This document shows, one piece after another, positions 15,969-25,871 of a stretch of DNA of 64,000 nucleotides. The position numbers were made by a program, and so were the translations under genes. Numbering within the stretch: position 1 is the stretch's first letter; each line of letters begins with the position of its first letter. Below the pieces are notes generated by a model. It did not search any database. It was not told the origin of the DNA and saw only the letters and a list, made by a program, of their open reading frames with translations. This DNA comes from UBA2336 sp964419145 (lineage in GTDB: Bacteria > Bacteroidota > Bacteroidia > Cytophagales > Cyclobacteriaceae). Location of the stretch: positions 124,001 through 188,000 of the forward strand of contig CAYQOM010000002.1 of assembly GCA_964419145.1 (NCBI GenBank), written 5' to 3'.

Positions 15969-18620
15969 ATGAATCAGTTTTTTCACCAATCCATAAACGA
16001 GCTTTTTGATACGTTCTCAACTTCATTTGATGGCCTGAGTTCATCAGAAGCAAACAGTCGGCTAAAACGCTATGGATTGAATGTATTACCTCATGGTAAG
16101 CAGGTTACTTTTCTAAAGGTGGTGCTGCATCAATTTACAAGTCCGCTGATTTATGTACTCATTGCAGCTGGTGCTGTGTCGTTATTAATTGGTGAGCATG
16201 AAGATGCAGGGTTCATTTTTCTGATCATCATGATCAATGCCATACTGGGGACTTATCAAGAGTGGAAAGCAGAAACAAATGCTGCCGCATTGCAACAACT
16301 TGTGAAAACAAAGGCCAAAGTATTGCGTGATGGCAATTCGATTTTATTGGATGCGGAACAGCTGGTTCCGGGAGATGTTGTCCTAATGGAATCGGGCATG
16401 CGGGTGCCTGCTGATTTGCGATTAATCTCCTCCAACAATTTACGAACTGAAGAGGCCATACTCACCGGTGAGTCATTGCCGATTGAAAAAAATCCGCAGG
16501 TAGTAGGAAGCGGTGAGCTTGCATTGGGTGATCAGGTAAATATGCTTTTTGCTGGTACTACGGTGATGAGTGGCCGGGGCCGTGGGTTGGTGGTGGCAAC
16601 CGGTTTACAAACGGAGATTGGAAAAATTGCAAAAACGGTAAGCGAAACCCGTCAGGAGGAAACGCCACTGATGAGGCGAATGAGCCGGTTTGCCAAACGG
16701 GTAAGCTTGATTGTATTGATGGCTTGTATCCTGATTTTTCTGATCGGATTCTATCAGGGAATACCTTTGATAGATATTTTCTTTGTTGCTGTTGCGGTTG
16801 CCGTTTCGGCCATACCGGAAGGGCTGCCAATTGCCATGACCGTTGCGCTTTCAATCGGAACAAGTAGGATGGCAAAGCGTAATGTCATTATAAGAAAACT
16901 TTCAGCTGTTGAAGGATTGGGAAGTTGTAATTATATCGGCACGGATAAAACCGGAACCTTAACGGTTGATCAACAAACGGTGACGAAAATTTTACTTGCC
17001 AATGGCGCCCAGGTTGATGTGAGTGGGGCAGGATACAATGGAGAGGGAACATTATCCGGTGATAAGATTCATGAAGGTGATACTGCACAAATGCTTGACG
17101 ACCTTGTTGAAGCAGGTGTGTTGTGCAACGAGGCTGAGTTGATTAAGCATGGATCGGGTTGGGAGCATCAGGGCGATGCCATCGATGTAGCTTTTTTGGC
17201 ATTGGCTGTTAAACGAGGTCGTGATCTGGATAAAATTCGTAGTGCTGTTCAAGTTGTCAGGGAAATTCCATTTGAATCAGATCGTAAATATGCGGCAACT
17301 ATTTACAATAAGGCAGGTAAAACGTTTGCTGCAGTAAAGGGTGCAGTCGAAGCACTTGTGCCGCTGTGCGTTGGTAACCATCACGAGATACTTTTTCAAC
17401 AAACCAATCAACTGGCCGCACAGGGTTTTCGGGTATTGGCAGTAGCGTCAGGGGAGGTTGAAGCTTCTTTAGCGCTTAAGAATTTAAACTTACTGGGATT
17501 GGTAGCCCTAATTGATCCACTTAAACCGGAAGCAAAGGGCGCAGTTGAGTTCTGTCACCAGGCGGGTATACAGGTGAGCATGATTACCGGAGATCATCCG
17601 GCTACAGCATTGTTTATTGCCAATGAATTAGGAATAGCTACATCAAATGATGACGTAATCACGGGCGATCAATTGGGCCTAAGCAAAGGAAAGGATGACA
17701 CTGCGTTTCATCAGCGGCTTTCGGGAAAAAGTGTTTTTGCGCGAGTGAGTCCCTTGCAAAAACAACAAATTATAGAAGCGGTTCGGGTGCAGGGAAATTT
17801 TGCTGCCGTAACCGGAGATGGTGTGAATGATGCGCCAGCATTGAAGACGGCCAACATTGGTGTGGCCATGGGCTATGGAAGTGATGTGGCTAAAGAATCA
17901 GCCAGCATTATCATTACCGACAATAACTTTTCATCATTGGCTGCTGGCATAGAAGAAGGTCGGTACACATACGGCAATCTTCGCAAAATTATTTACATGT
18001 TAATTTCTACCGGGGCAGCCGAAATCATAATGGTGTTTATGGCATTGCTTACCGGCTTGCCGCTTCCTTTTTTGCCCGTTCAGTTGCTTTGGTTAAACCT
18101 GGTCACCAATGGTGCGCAGGATGTTGCCCTTGCATTTGAGAAAGGTGAAAAGCATGTATTGAATGAACCACCCCGTCAACCCTCACAGGGTATTTTCGAC
18201 AGGCTCATGATCACACAAACCCTAATTTCTGGTTCGGTGATGATGTTGCTCACGTTCGGACTTTGGTACCATCTGTTGAATAATCTCAATTATGCAGAAG
18301 CCGAGGCGCGTAATATCATTTTGTTACTGATGGTTTTATTGCAGAATTTTCATGTTTTGAACTGCCGCTCGGAGCGCACTTCCGTATTTTTCCTTCCATT
18401 CTCCAATAATTACTTTGTTTGGATAGCCATTATTGTTGCACAGGGCATTCATATTCTTTCCATGCACATTCCGCTTATGCAAAACTTGCTGAATATTGAA
18501 CCTGTAAGTTTATCGGAATGGCTCAAATTATTGGCGACTGCTTCGGTTATTTTAGTGGTGATGGAATTGTATAAAAAAATATATACTAATCGCTTAAAAC
18601 AGTATCCAACTACAGCTTAG
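15969..18620 (+). CDS. P-type cation-transporting ATPase (P2-type, Ca2+/monovalent-ATPase-like)
   Basis: 883-aa integral membrane ion pump. Domains: cation-ATPase N-terminus (about 1-60), TM1-2, actuator with LTGESLPIEK, TM3-4 with AIPEGLP, phosphorylation site D326 in GTDKTGTLT, nucleotide-binding domain, hinge VTGDGVNDAPAL, and six C-terminal helices. TM4 PEGLP fits the SERCA/PMCA/Na-K group. TM6 reads NLVTNGAQDVALAFE, where SERCA has NLVTDGLPA; the Asp-to-Asn change leaves the transported ion uncertain. It diverges from the interrupted stress-protein gene and overlaps the end of the convergent NFACT gene by 11 bp. Confidence 0.93.
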   Translation: MNQFFHQSINELFDTFSTSFDGLSSSEANSRLKRYGLNVLPHGKQVTFLKVVLHQFTSPLIYVLIAAGAVSLLIGEHEDAGFIFLIIMINAILGTYQEWKAETNAAALQQLVKTKAKVLRDGNSILLDAEQLVPGDVVLMESGMRVPADLRLISSNNLRTEEAILTGESLPIEKNPQVVGSGELALGDQVNMLFAGTTVMSGRGRGLVVATGLQTEIGKIAKTVSETRQEETPLMRRMSRFAKRVSLIVLMACILIFLIGFYQGIPLIDIFFVAVAVAVSAIPEGLPIAMTVALSIGTSRMAKRNVIIRKLSAVEGLGSCNYIGTDKTGTLTVDQQTVTKILLANGAQVDVSGAGYNGEGTLSGDKIHEGDTAQMLDDLVEAGVLCNEAELIKHGSGWEHQGDAIDVAFLALAVKRGRDLDKIRSAVQVVREIPFESDRKYAATIYNKAGKTFAAVKGAVEALVPLCVGNHHEILFQQTNQLAAQGFRVLAVASGEVEASLALKNLNLLGLVALIDPLKPEAKGAVEFCHQAGIQVSMITGDHPATALFIANELGIATSNDDVITGDQLGLSKGKDDTAFHQRLSGKSVFARVSPLQKQQIIEAVRVQGNFAAVTGDGVNDAPALKTANIGVAMGYGSDVAKESASIIITDNNFSSLAAGIEEGRYTYGNLRKIIYMLISTGAAEIIMVFMALLTGLPLPFLPVQLLWLNLVTNGAQDVALAFEKGEKHVLNEPPRQPSQGIFDRLMITQTLISGSVMMLLTFGLWYHLLNNLNYAEAEARNIILLLMVLLQNFHVLNCRSERTSVFFLPFSNNYFVWIAIIVAQGIHILSMHIPLMQNLLNIEPVSLSEWLKLLATASVILVVMELYKKIYTNRLKQYPTTA

Positions 18621-20157
18621 GCTGCACCAGGATGATTTCCTCTTTTTCAACCACCACAGTTCCGGGTGGATCGCCTTTACGTTTACGTACAAACTTTTTT
18701 GGGGTGTAAACCACCGGGCAAAGGGTTTCTGTTTTTCTTTTAGAATGATACGCAGCGAGTTCTGCTGCTCGTTCAATTATGGGTTTCGGAAAGTTTTTTC
18801 CGGCCTGGTATTTTACAATAACATGCGATCCGCTTACATCTTTTGCATGAAGCCACAAATCTTCTTTGTAGGAAAACCGCTGAGTGAGTTCGTCATTGTG
18901 TTTAGCACTTTTGCCAACCCAAATTTTATAGCCCTGCATTTCAAATTCATGATAAGGTAGTGGAGCCTCTTTTTTGGAGACATTCGTTACTAAACCTGTG
19001 GTGCGAAGAAAGGTTTTTAAATCGTTCGCTTGCTCAATTTTTTCAACATCGCTTATCCAGTCGTTGAGTTTACTGATTTCCTGTTCTTTATGTTCCAGCG
19101 CTTCCTTGAGTTTGCTGACTTCAATGTGGTGGTTTTTAGATTTTCGATAGTAGAGGGCAGCGTTTTTTTGAGCGTTCAGGTCGTCCTTGAGTTTTATTTC
19201 TATGGGTTTACCAGTTGTAAAATCTTCCAACACTACTTTTTTCATGCCCGGTTCAATCCGGTGAAGATTGGCCATGATTAAATCCGCCCAAAGTTTATAG
19301 TGGTCATCCGCTTCAATCTCTGCTAACTTTGTAGTGGTTTTTTTTAGGTAAGCTTCTCCGTTTTTAAGTAGCGTGCGAAGTTTCGAAAGTACGGTATCCT
19401 TTTCGTGTTGAAAGCCCGAGCGCCTGGTATGCAGGTTGTAAAATTCATGTAATGCTTCTTTTGCTGATGTAAAAGGTTTTATTGGCTCACCAATCTCTAT
19501 CAAACTCAGGATTACCTGTTCGTTGAATTCGGTTATATAAAATGTAGGATGTTCAAGTTTTTGAATGATGACTTGAATCATTTTCCATTTTTCGTCAGGT
19601 GATTTAGTTTCAAATCCCTGAAGTTTGAGATAATTCCAGATTACGTTTCCAAACGTGAAATAATGCTTACTTAGCTGATAGATGTTTTGTTCGAACACCT
19701 CCTTGCTCCAATCGATTACCTTATCCAATCGTGAAAGGTCGATTTCCGCATCAGCCACCAGGTGATTTCGGAATAAACCGGTAGGAGATCCTTTCGAGAA
19801 TAAAACCAAATTTGCCCGGTTGCCATGCATTTTAAACAGGAGTTCATGTTGATCAGCGAACTGGATGCAGAAAGAACGCTCGTTGGTGAATTGTCGTACC
19901 CCTGTAACTTTTAGCCCGATCAACTCCTGAAAAAGATCTACGCTGTTTCTTCTTGCCCTGTTAAACTCTTCCGGAAAAGATAAGCACGAAAAGGCAGATT
20001 GCAGACTGGCTTTAATATAGAATGGTTTGGTTTGGGTTTCAAACCTAATGATAAGTTCATCTTTCGATTGACTGAAGCATTCGGACACAACAGTTCCTGT
20101 TAAGCTATTTTCAAGTTCAGCGGAAAGCTGCCGTAACAGGTAATAGTTGTTGTGCAT
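18610..20157 (-). CDS. NFACT-family RNA-binding protein (Rqc2/RqcH-like)
   Basis: 515-aa member of the Rqc2/FbpA/NEMF family, which binds obstructed 50S subunits and promotes C-terminal tailing of stalled nascent chains. It has an NFACT-N domain (about 1-220), a long charged coiled-coil segment (about 255-380, with KLKEALEHKEQEISKLNDWI) and a C-terminal NFACT-R domain (GSHVIVKYQAGKNFPK.. then RAAELAAYHSK). It is the last gene of a minus-strand group with the MBL hydrolase 19 bp upstream. Its role in this organism is inferred from the family. Confidence 0.9.
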   Translation of the reverse strand: MHNNYYLLRQLSAELENSLTGTVVSECFSQSKDELIIRFETQTKPFYIKASLQSAFSCLSFPEEFNRARRNSVDLFQELIGLKVTGVRQFTNERSFCIQFADQHELLFKMHGNRANLVLFSKGSPTGLFRNHLVADAEIDLSRLDKVIDWSKEVFEQNIYQLSKHYFTFGNVIWNYLKLQGFETKSPDEKWKMIQVIIQKLEHPTFYITEFNEQVILSLIEIGEPIKPFTSAKEALHEFYNLHTRRSGFQHEKDTVLSKLRTLLKNGEAYLKKTTTKLAEIEADDHYKLWADLIMANLHRIEPGMKKVVLEDFTTGKPIEIKLKDDLNAQKNAALYYRKSKNHHIEVSKLKEALEHKEQEISKLNDWISDVEKIEQANDLKTFLRTTGLVTNVSKKEAPLPYHEFEMQGYKIWVGKSAKHNDELTQRFSYKEDLWLHAKDVSGSHVIVKYQAGKNFPKPIIERAAELAAYHSKRKTETLCPVVYTPKKFVRKRKGDPPGTVVVEKEEIILVQPKL

Positions 20158-20176
20158 GAATGTAAACCGTTATCGG

Positions 20177-20938
20177 TTACAAACTTAACCGCAAACCATC
20201 GTAAGCCAAATGAATGTGAAAAGGAAGTTCTTTTTGTACTTCGCCATGCAGGCCAAGTTTATGACTGATGTGGGTGAAGTAGGCCTGTTTGGGTTTAATT
20301 ACATCAACCATTCGAACGGCTTCTTCCAGGTTAAAATGTGAGATGTGCTGTTCGCGTTGCAAGGCATTCAGTACGAGCGTTTCGGTGCCCTGTAATTTTT
20401 CAAGTGTTTCTTCGGGAATGTGATTGCAGTCGGTGATGTAGCTGAAGTTGTGAATACGAAACCCCAACACGGGCATTTTAAAGTGATAAACCAGCAGAGG
20501 GGTTACGGTTATGGATTGAAAGCGAAAAGACTCGGTACCAATTTCATGCAAATCGACTTGCGGTAAACCCGGGTAATCTTTCGGGCCGAATATGTAGGCA
20601 AAATCGTTTTTCAGTTGCTGTAACGTTGTGGCGGTTCCGTACACCGGCATGCTCATGTGTTGCATGAAGTTGAATGCTCGCACATCATCCAGTCCGGCTG
20701 TATGGTCGCGATGGGCATGCGTAAATAAAATCCCATCCAATTTAGAAATCTGTTCACGCAGCATTTGCTGCCGGAAGTCAGGCCCTGTGTCAATCAAAAG
20801 ACTCAGGTTATTGATATTCAGGTGAACTGATGTGCGTAAGCGTTTATCCCGAAAATCCAACGAACTACAAACCGCACAGCCGCAGCCGATAACAGGAACG
20901 CCCTGCGAAGTGCCGGTTCCCAGGAAGGTGATTTTCAA
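20177..20938 (-). CDS. MBL-fold metal-dependent hydrolase (PhnP-like)
   Basis: 253 aa. The metallo-beta-lactamase signature THAHRDH (73-79) supplies the dinuclear metal ligands, with later ligands in LLIDTGPD and near THISHKLG. N-terminal FLGTGTSQGVPVIGCGC and the Cys pair CAVC resemble PhnP, the cyclic ribose-phosphate phosphodiesterase, but no phn genes are nearby, so the substrate is uncertain. It overlaps the 90-aa gene by 4 bp (ATGA). Confidence 0.9.
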   Translation of the reverse strand: MKITFLGTGTSQGVPVIGCGCAVCSSLDFRDKRLRTSVHLNINNLSLLIDTGPDFRQQMLREQISKLDGILFTHAHRDHTAGLDDVRAFNFMQHMSMPVYGTATTLQQLKNDFAYIFGPKDYPGLPQVDLHEIGTESFRFQSITVTPLLVYHFKMPVLGFRIHNFSYITDCNHIPEETLEKLQGTETLVLNALQREQHISHFNLEEAVRMVDVIKPKQAYFTHISHKLGLHGEVQKELPFHIHLAYDGLRLSL

Positions 20939-21207
20939 GCCTTAACTTCAGTTTGTGTGATCTCCTCGTACAGCTTCTGACTTTTTTCTGTGAAACGGGT
21001 GGTTTCTAATTCAACAGTTTTCAGAATATCAAGCAAGGCATTGATCTTGCCTTCTGTCGTGTAGAATTTATTGACAATAATGATTTTTTGATCGCGTAGC
21101 AAGCAGTATCCTGATTTGAAATTTCCCTTTTCATAACGAAGCGTATAATCCGACTCCGCAATCATATCTTCCAGCTTGGTTAAAAACGGAACAGTGTACT
21201 TAATCAT
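20935..21207 (-). CDS. conserved small protein, function unknown
   Basis: 90 aa, predicted soluble alpha/beta with a helical C-terminal half. No family or catalytic motif is recognised. The 4-bp overlap with the MBL hydrolase and the shared operon with the Rqc2-like gene support it as a real, translated gene. Confidence 0.75.
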   Translation of the reverse strand: MIKYTVPFLTKLEDMIAESDYTLRYEKGNFKSGYCLLRDQKIIIVNKFYTTEGKINALLDILKTVELETTRFTEKSQKLYEEITQTEVKA

Positions 21208-21286
21208 AATAGTTGTTTCAATGGGGCGAAGATAATTTATAATTGTGAATGTGGCACCCGGAACGGAGAATAATGGTGGTCTGTAT

Positions 21287-21294
21287 TAATTTTG
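21287..21294 (+). promoter_or_regulatory. possible -7 box abutting the miaA start
   Basis: TAATTTTG matches TAnnTTTG and ends 4 nt before the GTG start of miaA. This predicts a leaderless transcript if it is used. No -33 TTG at the right distance. Confidence 0.3.
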
Positions 21295-21298
21295 TCCG

Positions 21299-22201
21299 GT
21301 GAACCTGGAAAATAAACGGCTGATTGTGATTGTAGGCCCTACGGCTGTGGGTAAAACGTCCCTGGCCATTGAGTTGGCGAAGGCGTTGGGCACAGAAATC
21401 ATTTCGGCCGATTCGCGCCAGTTTTACCGTGAAATGACCATCGGCACGGCCAAACCAACGGGGGATGAGTTGGCAGTGGTCAGGCATCACTTTATTGATT
21501 CGCACTCCATCCTCCAGAAATATGATGCAGCCCAATTTGGGGAAGATGCCTTAATGAAGGTATATGAATTATTTGAGAAGCATGATTCTGTAATAGTATG
21601 TGGAGGCTCAGGCCTATACGTTAAGGCATTGCTAGAGGGTTTTGATGATATACCGGAAGTTCCTGAAGAAATCAGGGAAATGGTTACTGAAAAATACAAA
21701 GCCGGTGGATTGCCCTGGTTGCAACAACAGGTACAAAAACATGATCCGGAATATTACAATGTAGTTGATCAGCAAAACCCAGCCCGTTTGAGTCGTGCGC
21801 TGGAAGTGGTATTGGCAACCGGTAGTTCCATCACCTCCTTTCAAAAGAGGCAAAAGCGGGTTCTTCCGTTTAAGGTTATAAAAATCGGATTGGAATTGGA
21901 GCGTGAAGAACTGTACAAGCGAATTGATGAACGGATGGATGCCATGATTGAGGAAGGTTTATTTAAAGAGGCTGAGAAATTATATCCATACCGCGAGCAC
22001 AATGCATTGCAAACAGTCGGGTATCAGGAAATATTTGATTTCATGGACGGAAAGTACGACAGGGAAGAAGCCATACGGCTATTGAAACGCAACTCGCGCA
22101 GGTACGCCAAACGGCAACTGACATGGTTTAAGAAGGATGAAGGGATTACCTGGTTCTTTAATGCAAACGTATCAGGGGTTGTTAGATTTCTCAATACTTG
22201 A
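21299..22201 (+). CDS. miaA: tRNA dimethylallyltransferase
   Basis: Adds the isopentenyl group to A37 of tRNAs that read UNN codons. 300 aa with P-loop GPTAVGKT (13-20), the DSRQFYREMTIGTAKPT substrate segment, and a C-terminal helical region ending with the RRYAKRQLTWFK signature. The start codon is GTG: an in-frame TAA lies 12 bp upstream and no ATG precedes the P-loop, so GTG 21299 is effectively forced. It is convergent with the response regulator. Confidence 0.96.
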   Translation: MNLENKRLIVIVGPTAVGKTSLAIELAKALGTEIISADSRQFYREMTIGTAKPTGDELAVVRHHFIDSHSILQKYDAAQFGEDALMKVYELFEKHDSVIVCGGSGLYVKALLEGFDDIPEVPEEIREMVTEKYKAGGLPWLQQQVQKHDPEYYNVVDQQNPARLSRALEVVLATGSSITSFQKRQKRVLPFKVIKIGLELEREELYKRIDERMDAMIEEGLFKEAEKLYPYREHNALQTVGYQEIFDFMDGKYDREEAIRLLKRNSRRYAKRQLTWFKKDEGITWFFNANVSGVVRFLNT

Positions 22202-22228
22202 AGCTCACTTGACGCAATCAGGTTTTTA

Positions 22229-22828
22229 TCAGATTAATCCCCTTTCAAAGGCCTTTTTAATTAACTCCATGCCATTTGATGCGTTTAGCTTTTGCATCAT
22301 GTTTTTACGATGCGTTTTGACGGTCAGTCCTGAAATTTTCAGTTGAGAGGCAATATCCCCGCTCGTGCTGCCGTTTGCCAATAATTTTAAAATTTGAATT
22401 TCACGCTCTGACAATAGCAAATCACGTGTTGGATTTTTTTTGGTATTGGTTGGGAATATATTATCACCACTACATATATGGGTAAGGGATTCGACCAGAA
22501 GATCATGGTCAACATTTTTGACAAAATAGCCATTTGCTCCAAGTGTTCTGGCTTCTTGCGAAAATACATGTTCCTGATGCATACTTAAGATAACGATTTT
22601 GACGTCCTTGTCTATTGATCGGATGCGGGGTATCAAGTCCAGCCCGCTGATTGATCCAAACTCAATATCGATAATGATCAACTGTGGTTGAAGCATTGAG
22701 ATTTCACCAAGCAGGGCGTATGGATCGGTGAATTTTTTTAGTATAACGAATTGCTTTGTATCCGATAATAACCGCTCAAGTCCATCGGTAAAAAGTTGAT
22801 GATCATCAGCAAGTATTGTTTTGATCAT
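22229..22828 (-). CDS. NarL/LuxR-family response regulator
   Basis: 199 aa: receiver domain with acidic pocket ADD (7-9) and phospho-acceptor D54 (IIIDIEFGS), then a LuxR-type helix-turn-helix (about 137-195, LSEREIQILKLLANG.. LTVKTHRKNMMQKL). Its start overlaps the stop of the upstream sensor kinase by 4 bp, so the pair forms a two-component system. Target genes are not evident. Confidence 0.94.
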   Translation of the reverse strand: MIKTILADDHQLFTDGLERLLSDTKQFVILKKFTDPYALLGEISMLQPQLIIIDIEFGSISGLDLIPRIRSIDKDVKIVILSMHQEHVFSQEARTLGANGYFVKNVDHDLLVESLTHICSGDNIFPTNTKKNPTRDLLLSEREIQILKLLANGSTSGDIASQLKISGLTVKTHRKNMMQKLNASNGMELIKKAFERGLI

Positions 22829-25686
22829 AATCCGTTTTTAGGAAATTCAAACACATAAGAAACACCGAATGCCGTTGATTCAAAGTTGCTCGTTCCGCCA
22901 ATGGCGCGCACACGCGAAGTAATATTGGATAGTCCAAGTCCATTTTTTACTTTTTCCGGATCGAAGCCTCCGCCATCATCTTCATATAAAATATTCACCG
23001 TCTGCTCGAAGGAGTTTATGCTGACCTTAATATTTTTTGCTTTTGTATGCTTCATTGTGTTGCTGCTAAGTTCTTGTAAAACGCGAAAAATTGAAATGCT
23101 TAACTCATTCGTTTGAATATCATCTCCATAGGTTGAAAAATCAACATGGATGCCTGAGGTTTGCGTGATCTTATCAAAATGATTGCTAAGCGCGGTAAAT
23201 AACCCATACCGTTCTATTTCAGGCGGTGTAAGTGAATACGCCATTGACCTTACTTCATCTATTGTATGTTGCAAATGCATATCGATTTTTTTCAGGTCAT
23301 TAGGCTGGTTTCTGTTATTCAATATGTTTACAACATTAAGTTTTATGGCGGTGAGTTGTGTGCCAATGCTATCGTGCAATTCTTTGGCCAGTCGTTTACG
23401 TTCTTTTTCTGAGATCAACACTTCTGCATGAACCAACTCTTGTTGCTGTTGATTGATAAGTTGCAGTAATTCATTTTTTTGTTTTTGTATGTAAAGCCTC
23501 CTTTTAAAATAATAGAAAACTAGAAGCATCAGAACTCCAACACCAAAAGCGAGTGAGTACCACCGACTCCACCATGGTTTAATAACGGTGAAGTTTACCG
23601 GACTTTGAGTGTCTAACCAGTTTACGTTATCAATTGAATATTCTATAATTAGCTTGTAATGATCGGGAGCCAATGATGAAAATTGAAGTGTCCTTTCTGC
23701 GGTGTATGCCCATGGATCTTTTGGTGATAAGCGAAAACGAATATTTATGGCTTGATTATTAAAAGACAAAAAGCCAATGGTGACTGTGATTTTGGTTTTA
23801 TCATAAGGGAGCTTATGGGTTATTTCAGGATTTACGGATGCTTCATTAATAGTTACATTTTTAATGTATGGTGTTGGTTTTTGCTTTTCTATGTTGAGCA
23901 TTTTCTTTGGAATGACAGAATATCCAGATTCAGAGAATGCCCAAACGTTATTATCTGTAACAGATATGAACCTGATGTCATTTGCGAGTAATCCATTTTG
24001 TTTGTTCCATTGTACATAACTTGGCCTGCCGGAAAGGAGAGAGATAATATTCATTGAAAAGAGTCCTTTCTCAGTTCCAAGCCAAACTGTGGAATCTTTG
24101 ATAACAGCTGTATAGATATCATTCGCTATAAATAGATTGTCTGCGTTGTAGGTGAGCATTATTTGGGAAGACTTGTTCATGAGCACCAACCCATTACCCA
24201 TAGTACAGGCTAATATTGTTGAATCGTTAACATCCACGAGGCCTGTAATTTTCATGTTTTTAAATTCCTGAGGACTTTTCAATAGCGCTAAGTTTTTAGA
24301 ACGTACCTCAATCCCGGTGCGGCCAGCCAGATAGAACAGGGAATCCTTAAGTAGGATGGATCGATAAATATAGGGAAGGGGATGCTTCGATAGAAGGTCA
24401 CCATCCCAAGTGAATTTTTCAAGTCTGAACCCACCGTTAATATATAGACCGTCCGAATCTGGTATAAAGTTAAGTGCATCCACTCGATGCGTTCTAACAG
24501 GCTTCAGACTTGAATCCAGAATATAAAGTTGCGACTCTGCACATAGCCAGGTTTTGCCTGAGAAATCAACAAAGAAGGAATAAACGGGTGATTTAAACTT
24601 TTTTTCTACTATCCTTTTCTTCTGTGAGGCGCTGTATAGCATGAAGCTACCTTGGTGTGTTCCAATAGCAACAGAGGTTGGTGTAGAGAATACTTTGCTA
24701 ATTTTTGTATTAACTCCAAATGATTCATTTTCTATTTCAATATTAGGGAAATAGTATACACCATTTTCAAGGGTTGTTATCCAGAGCCCATTATCCCTAT
24801 CGTGTGTTACACTTGTAATGGAGAGGTTGTCTAATTGTGGTATGTTAAGTGTACTGGCTAAAAATGCAGAATTAAGCCTGTCAAATCCAGAGTTTAAGTA
24901 CCCCACCCAAATATTGTTATGGTTATCGCAGCTTAAACTAATGATTGGTGCTCTGCCAACATGAACTACTTCCACTTCGCTTCCATCATATCTAAATAAA
25001 TGATTTCGTATTGTTAGATAAAGCATTCCATTGCACTTCTTTACCCGTGCCGCACCATTATAATTACTAAAGCTAAATGCTTTATCGTCAAGCTCTACTG
25101 TAAATTGTTGGTTATTTATGGAAATAATCTGTTTGTTGTGATCAGTTCTGTTTAATATCCAAATGCTTTCTTCACCAATATCATAGTAGAACAGGCCATG
25201 CTGGTTTATTGAATCCATACTTATGTTGCCCAGAGAATCTATTCGAAATCTACCTGTTCGAACAACAAAATCCAGTTGTTTTGTAGCTTCAGAGTAAGAA
25301 AGGTTTATTAGGCTGTTTTTTATTAAAGACTGAATTTTATCGTTATACGGATAGGAAAAAATTTTGCCATTCTCATAGTAACTTAACCTTCCGGAATAAC
25401 TTTTGAGCCAGATTTTTCCAGGCTTATTCTCCTGAAATCCAAATACTACAGGATCACTAAGTCCATGGCGGGTATTATAAATTTGCATTTCATGGCCATC
25501 GAATCGGACCACTCCGTTGTCCGTTCCAAACCACATAAATCCCTCCTTATCCTGATAGGCCTGGTAGACTTCATTGCTTGGCAATCCTTGATTGACCGAA
25601 TAGTTAATGCTGGTATAAGTTTGCGCAAGTATAAGTTGCGTATTGATCATTAGGAGAATCAGTAAACGATACTTATCTATGCACAT
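22825..25686 (-). CDS. two-component sensor kinase with periplasmic beta-propeller (Reg_prop/Y_Y_Y/HisKA_3)
   Basis: 953 aa. It has a signal or anchor segment (about 7-21), repeated propeller blades (e.g. GLPSNEVYQAYQDKEGFMWFGTDNG, a Reg_prop repeat), a Y_Y_Y-like Ig fold before one membrane helix (about 710-727), then a HisKA_3 dimerisation domain with H771 (KELHDSIGTQL) and a HATPase domain (EDDGGGFDP, NGLGLSNI). There is no internal receiver or AraC domain, unlike classical hybrid systems of the phylum; the separate NarL-type regulator fills that role. The signal is unknown. The base composition looks more A/T-rich than the neighbours. Confidence 0.92.
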   Translation of the reverse strand: MCIDKYRLLILLMINTQLILAQTYTSINYSVNQGLPSNEVYQAYQDKEGFMWFGTDNGVVRFDGHEMQIYNTRHGLSDPVVFGFQENKPGKIWLKSYSGRLSYYENGKIFSYPYNDKIQSLIKNSLINLSYSEATKQLDFVVRTGRFRIDSLGNISMDSINQHGLFYYDIGEESIWILNRTDHNKQIISINNQQFTVELDDKAFSFSNYNGAARVKKCNGMLYLTIRNHLFRYDGSEVEVVHVGRAPIISLSCDNHNNIWVGYLNSGFDRLNSAFLASTLNIPQLDNLSITSVTHDRDNGLWITTLENGVYYFPNIEIENESFGVNTKISKVFSTPTSVAIGTHQGSFMLYSASQKKRIVEKKFKSPVYSFFVDFSGKTWLCAESQLYILDSSLKPVRTHRVDALNFIPDSDGLYINGGFRLEKFTWDGDLLSKHPLPYIYRSILLKDSLFYLAGRTGIEVRSKNLALLKSPQEFKNMKITGLVDVNDSTILACTMGNGLVLMNKSSQIMLTYNADNLFIANDIYTAVIKDSTVWLGTEKGLFSMNIISLLSGRPSYVQWNKQNGLLANDIRFISVTDNNVWAFSESGYSVIPKKMLNIEKQKPTPYIKNVTINEASVNPEITHKLPYDKTKITVTIGFLSFNNQAINIRFRLSPKDPWAYTAERTLQFSSLAPDHYKLIIEYSIDNVNWLDTQSPVNFTVIKPWWSRWYSLAFGVGVLMLLVFYYFKRRLYIQKQKNELLQLINQQQQELVHAEVLISEKERKRLAKELHDSIGTQLTAIKLNVVNILNNRNQPNDLKKIDMHLQHTIDEVRSMAYSLTPPEIERYGLFTALSNHFDKITQTSGIHVDFSTYGDDIQTNELSISIFRVLQELSSNTMKHTKAKNIKVSINSFEQTVNILYEDDGGGFDPEKVKNGLGLSNITSRVRAIGGTSNFESTAFGVSYVFEFPKNGL

Positions 25687-25787
25687 AGCCGACCAAATTT
25701 CATAAAACTCTAAAGTAATACTTCTACCGGAAACGCATTAGTGGTTTCCTGTAATCGGTTGATGGTCAAATAGATTAGAGTAACTCC

Positions 25788-25810
25788 TACTCCTTTTGGA
25801 GTATCTTTTT
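25788..25810 (+). terminator. rho-independent terminator 1
   Basis: TACTCC-TTTT-GGAGTA stem-loop followed by TCTTTTT. The plus strand only carries the T-tract, yet no plus-strand gene is annotated upstream. Confidence 0.65.
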
Positions 25811-25859
25811 GAGCGTAGCATTTGGGTTTTTATTGATTTTTCCAGGGGAGCATTTAAGG

Positions 25860-25867
25860 TAATTTTG
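25860..25867 (+). promoter_or_regulatory. candidate -7 box of a small RNA
   Basis: TAATTTTG matches TAnnTTTG exactly. A TTG lies 24 nt upstream, slightly too far for an ideal -33. Confidence 0.35.
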
Positions 25868-25871
25868 TAGA

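Noticed and set aside
18610..18620. Overlap of P-type ATPase and NFACT genes as a possible frameshift
   Set aside because: Both convergent genes end with complete, family-typical C-termini; it is a simple 11-bp overlap.
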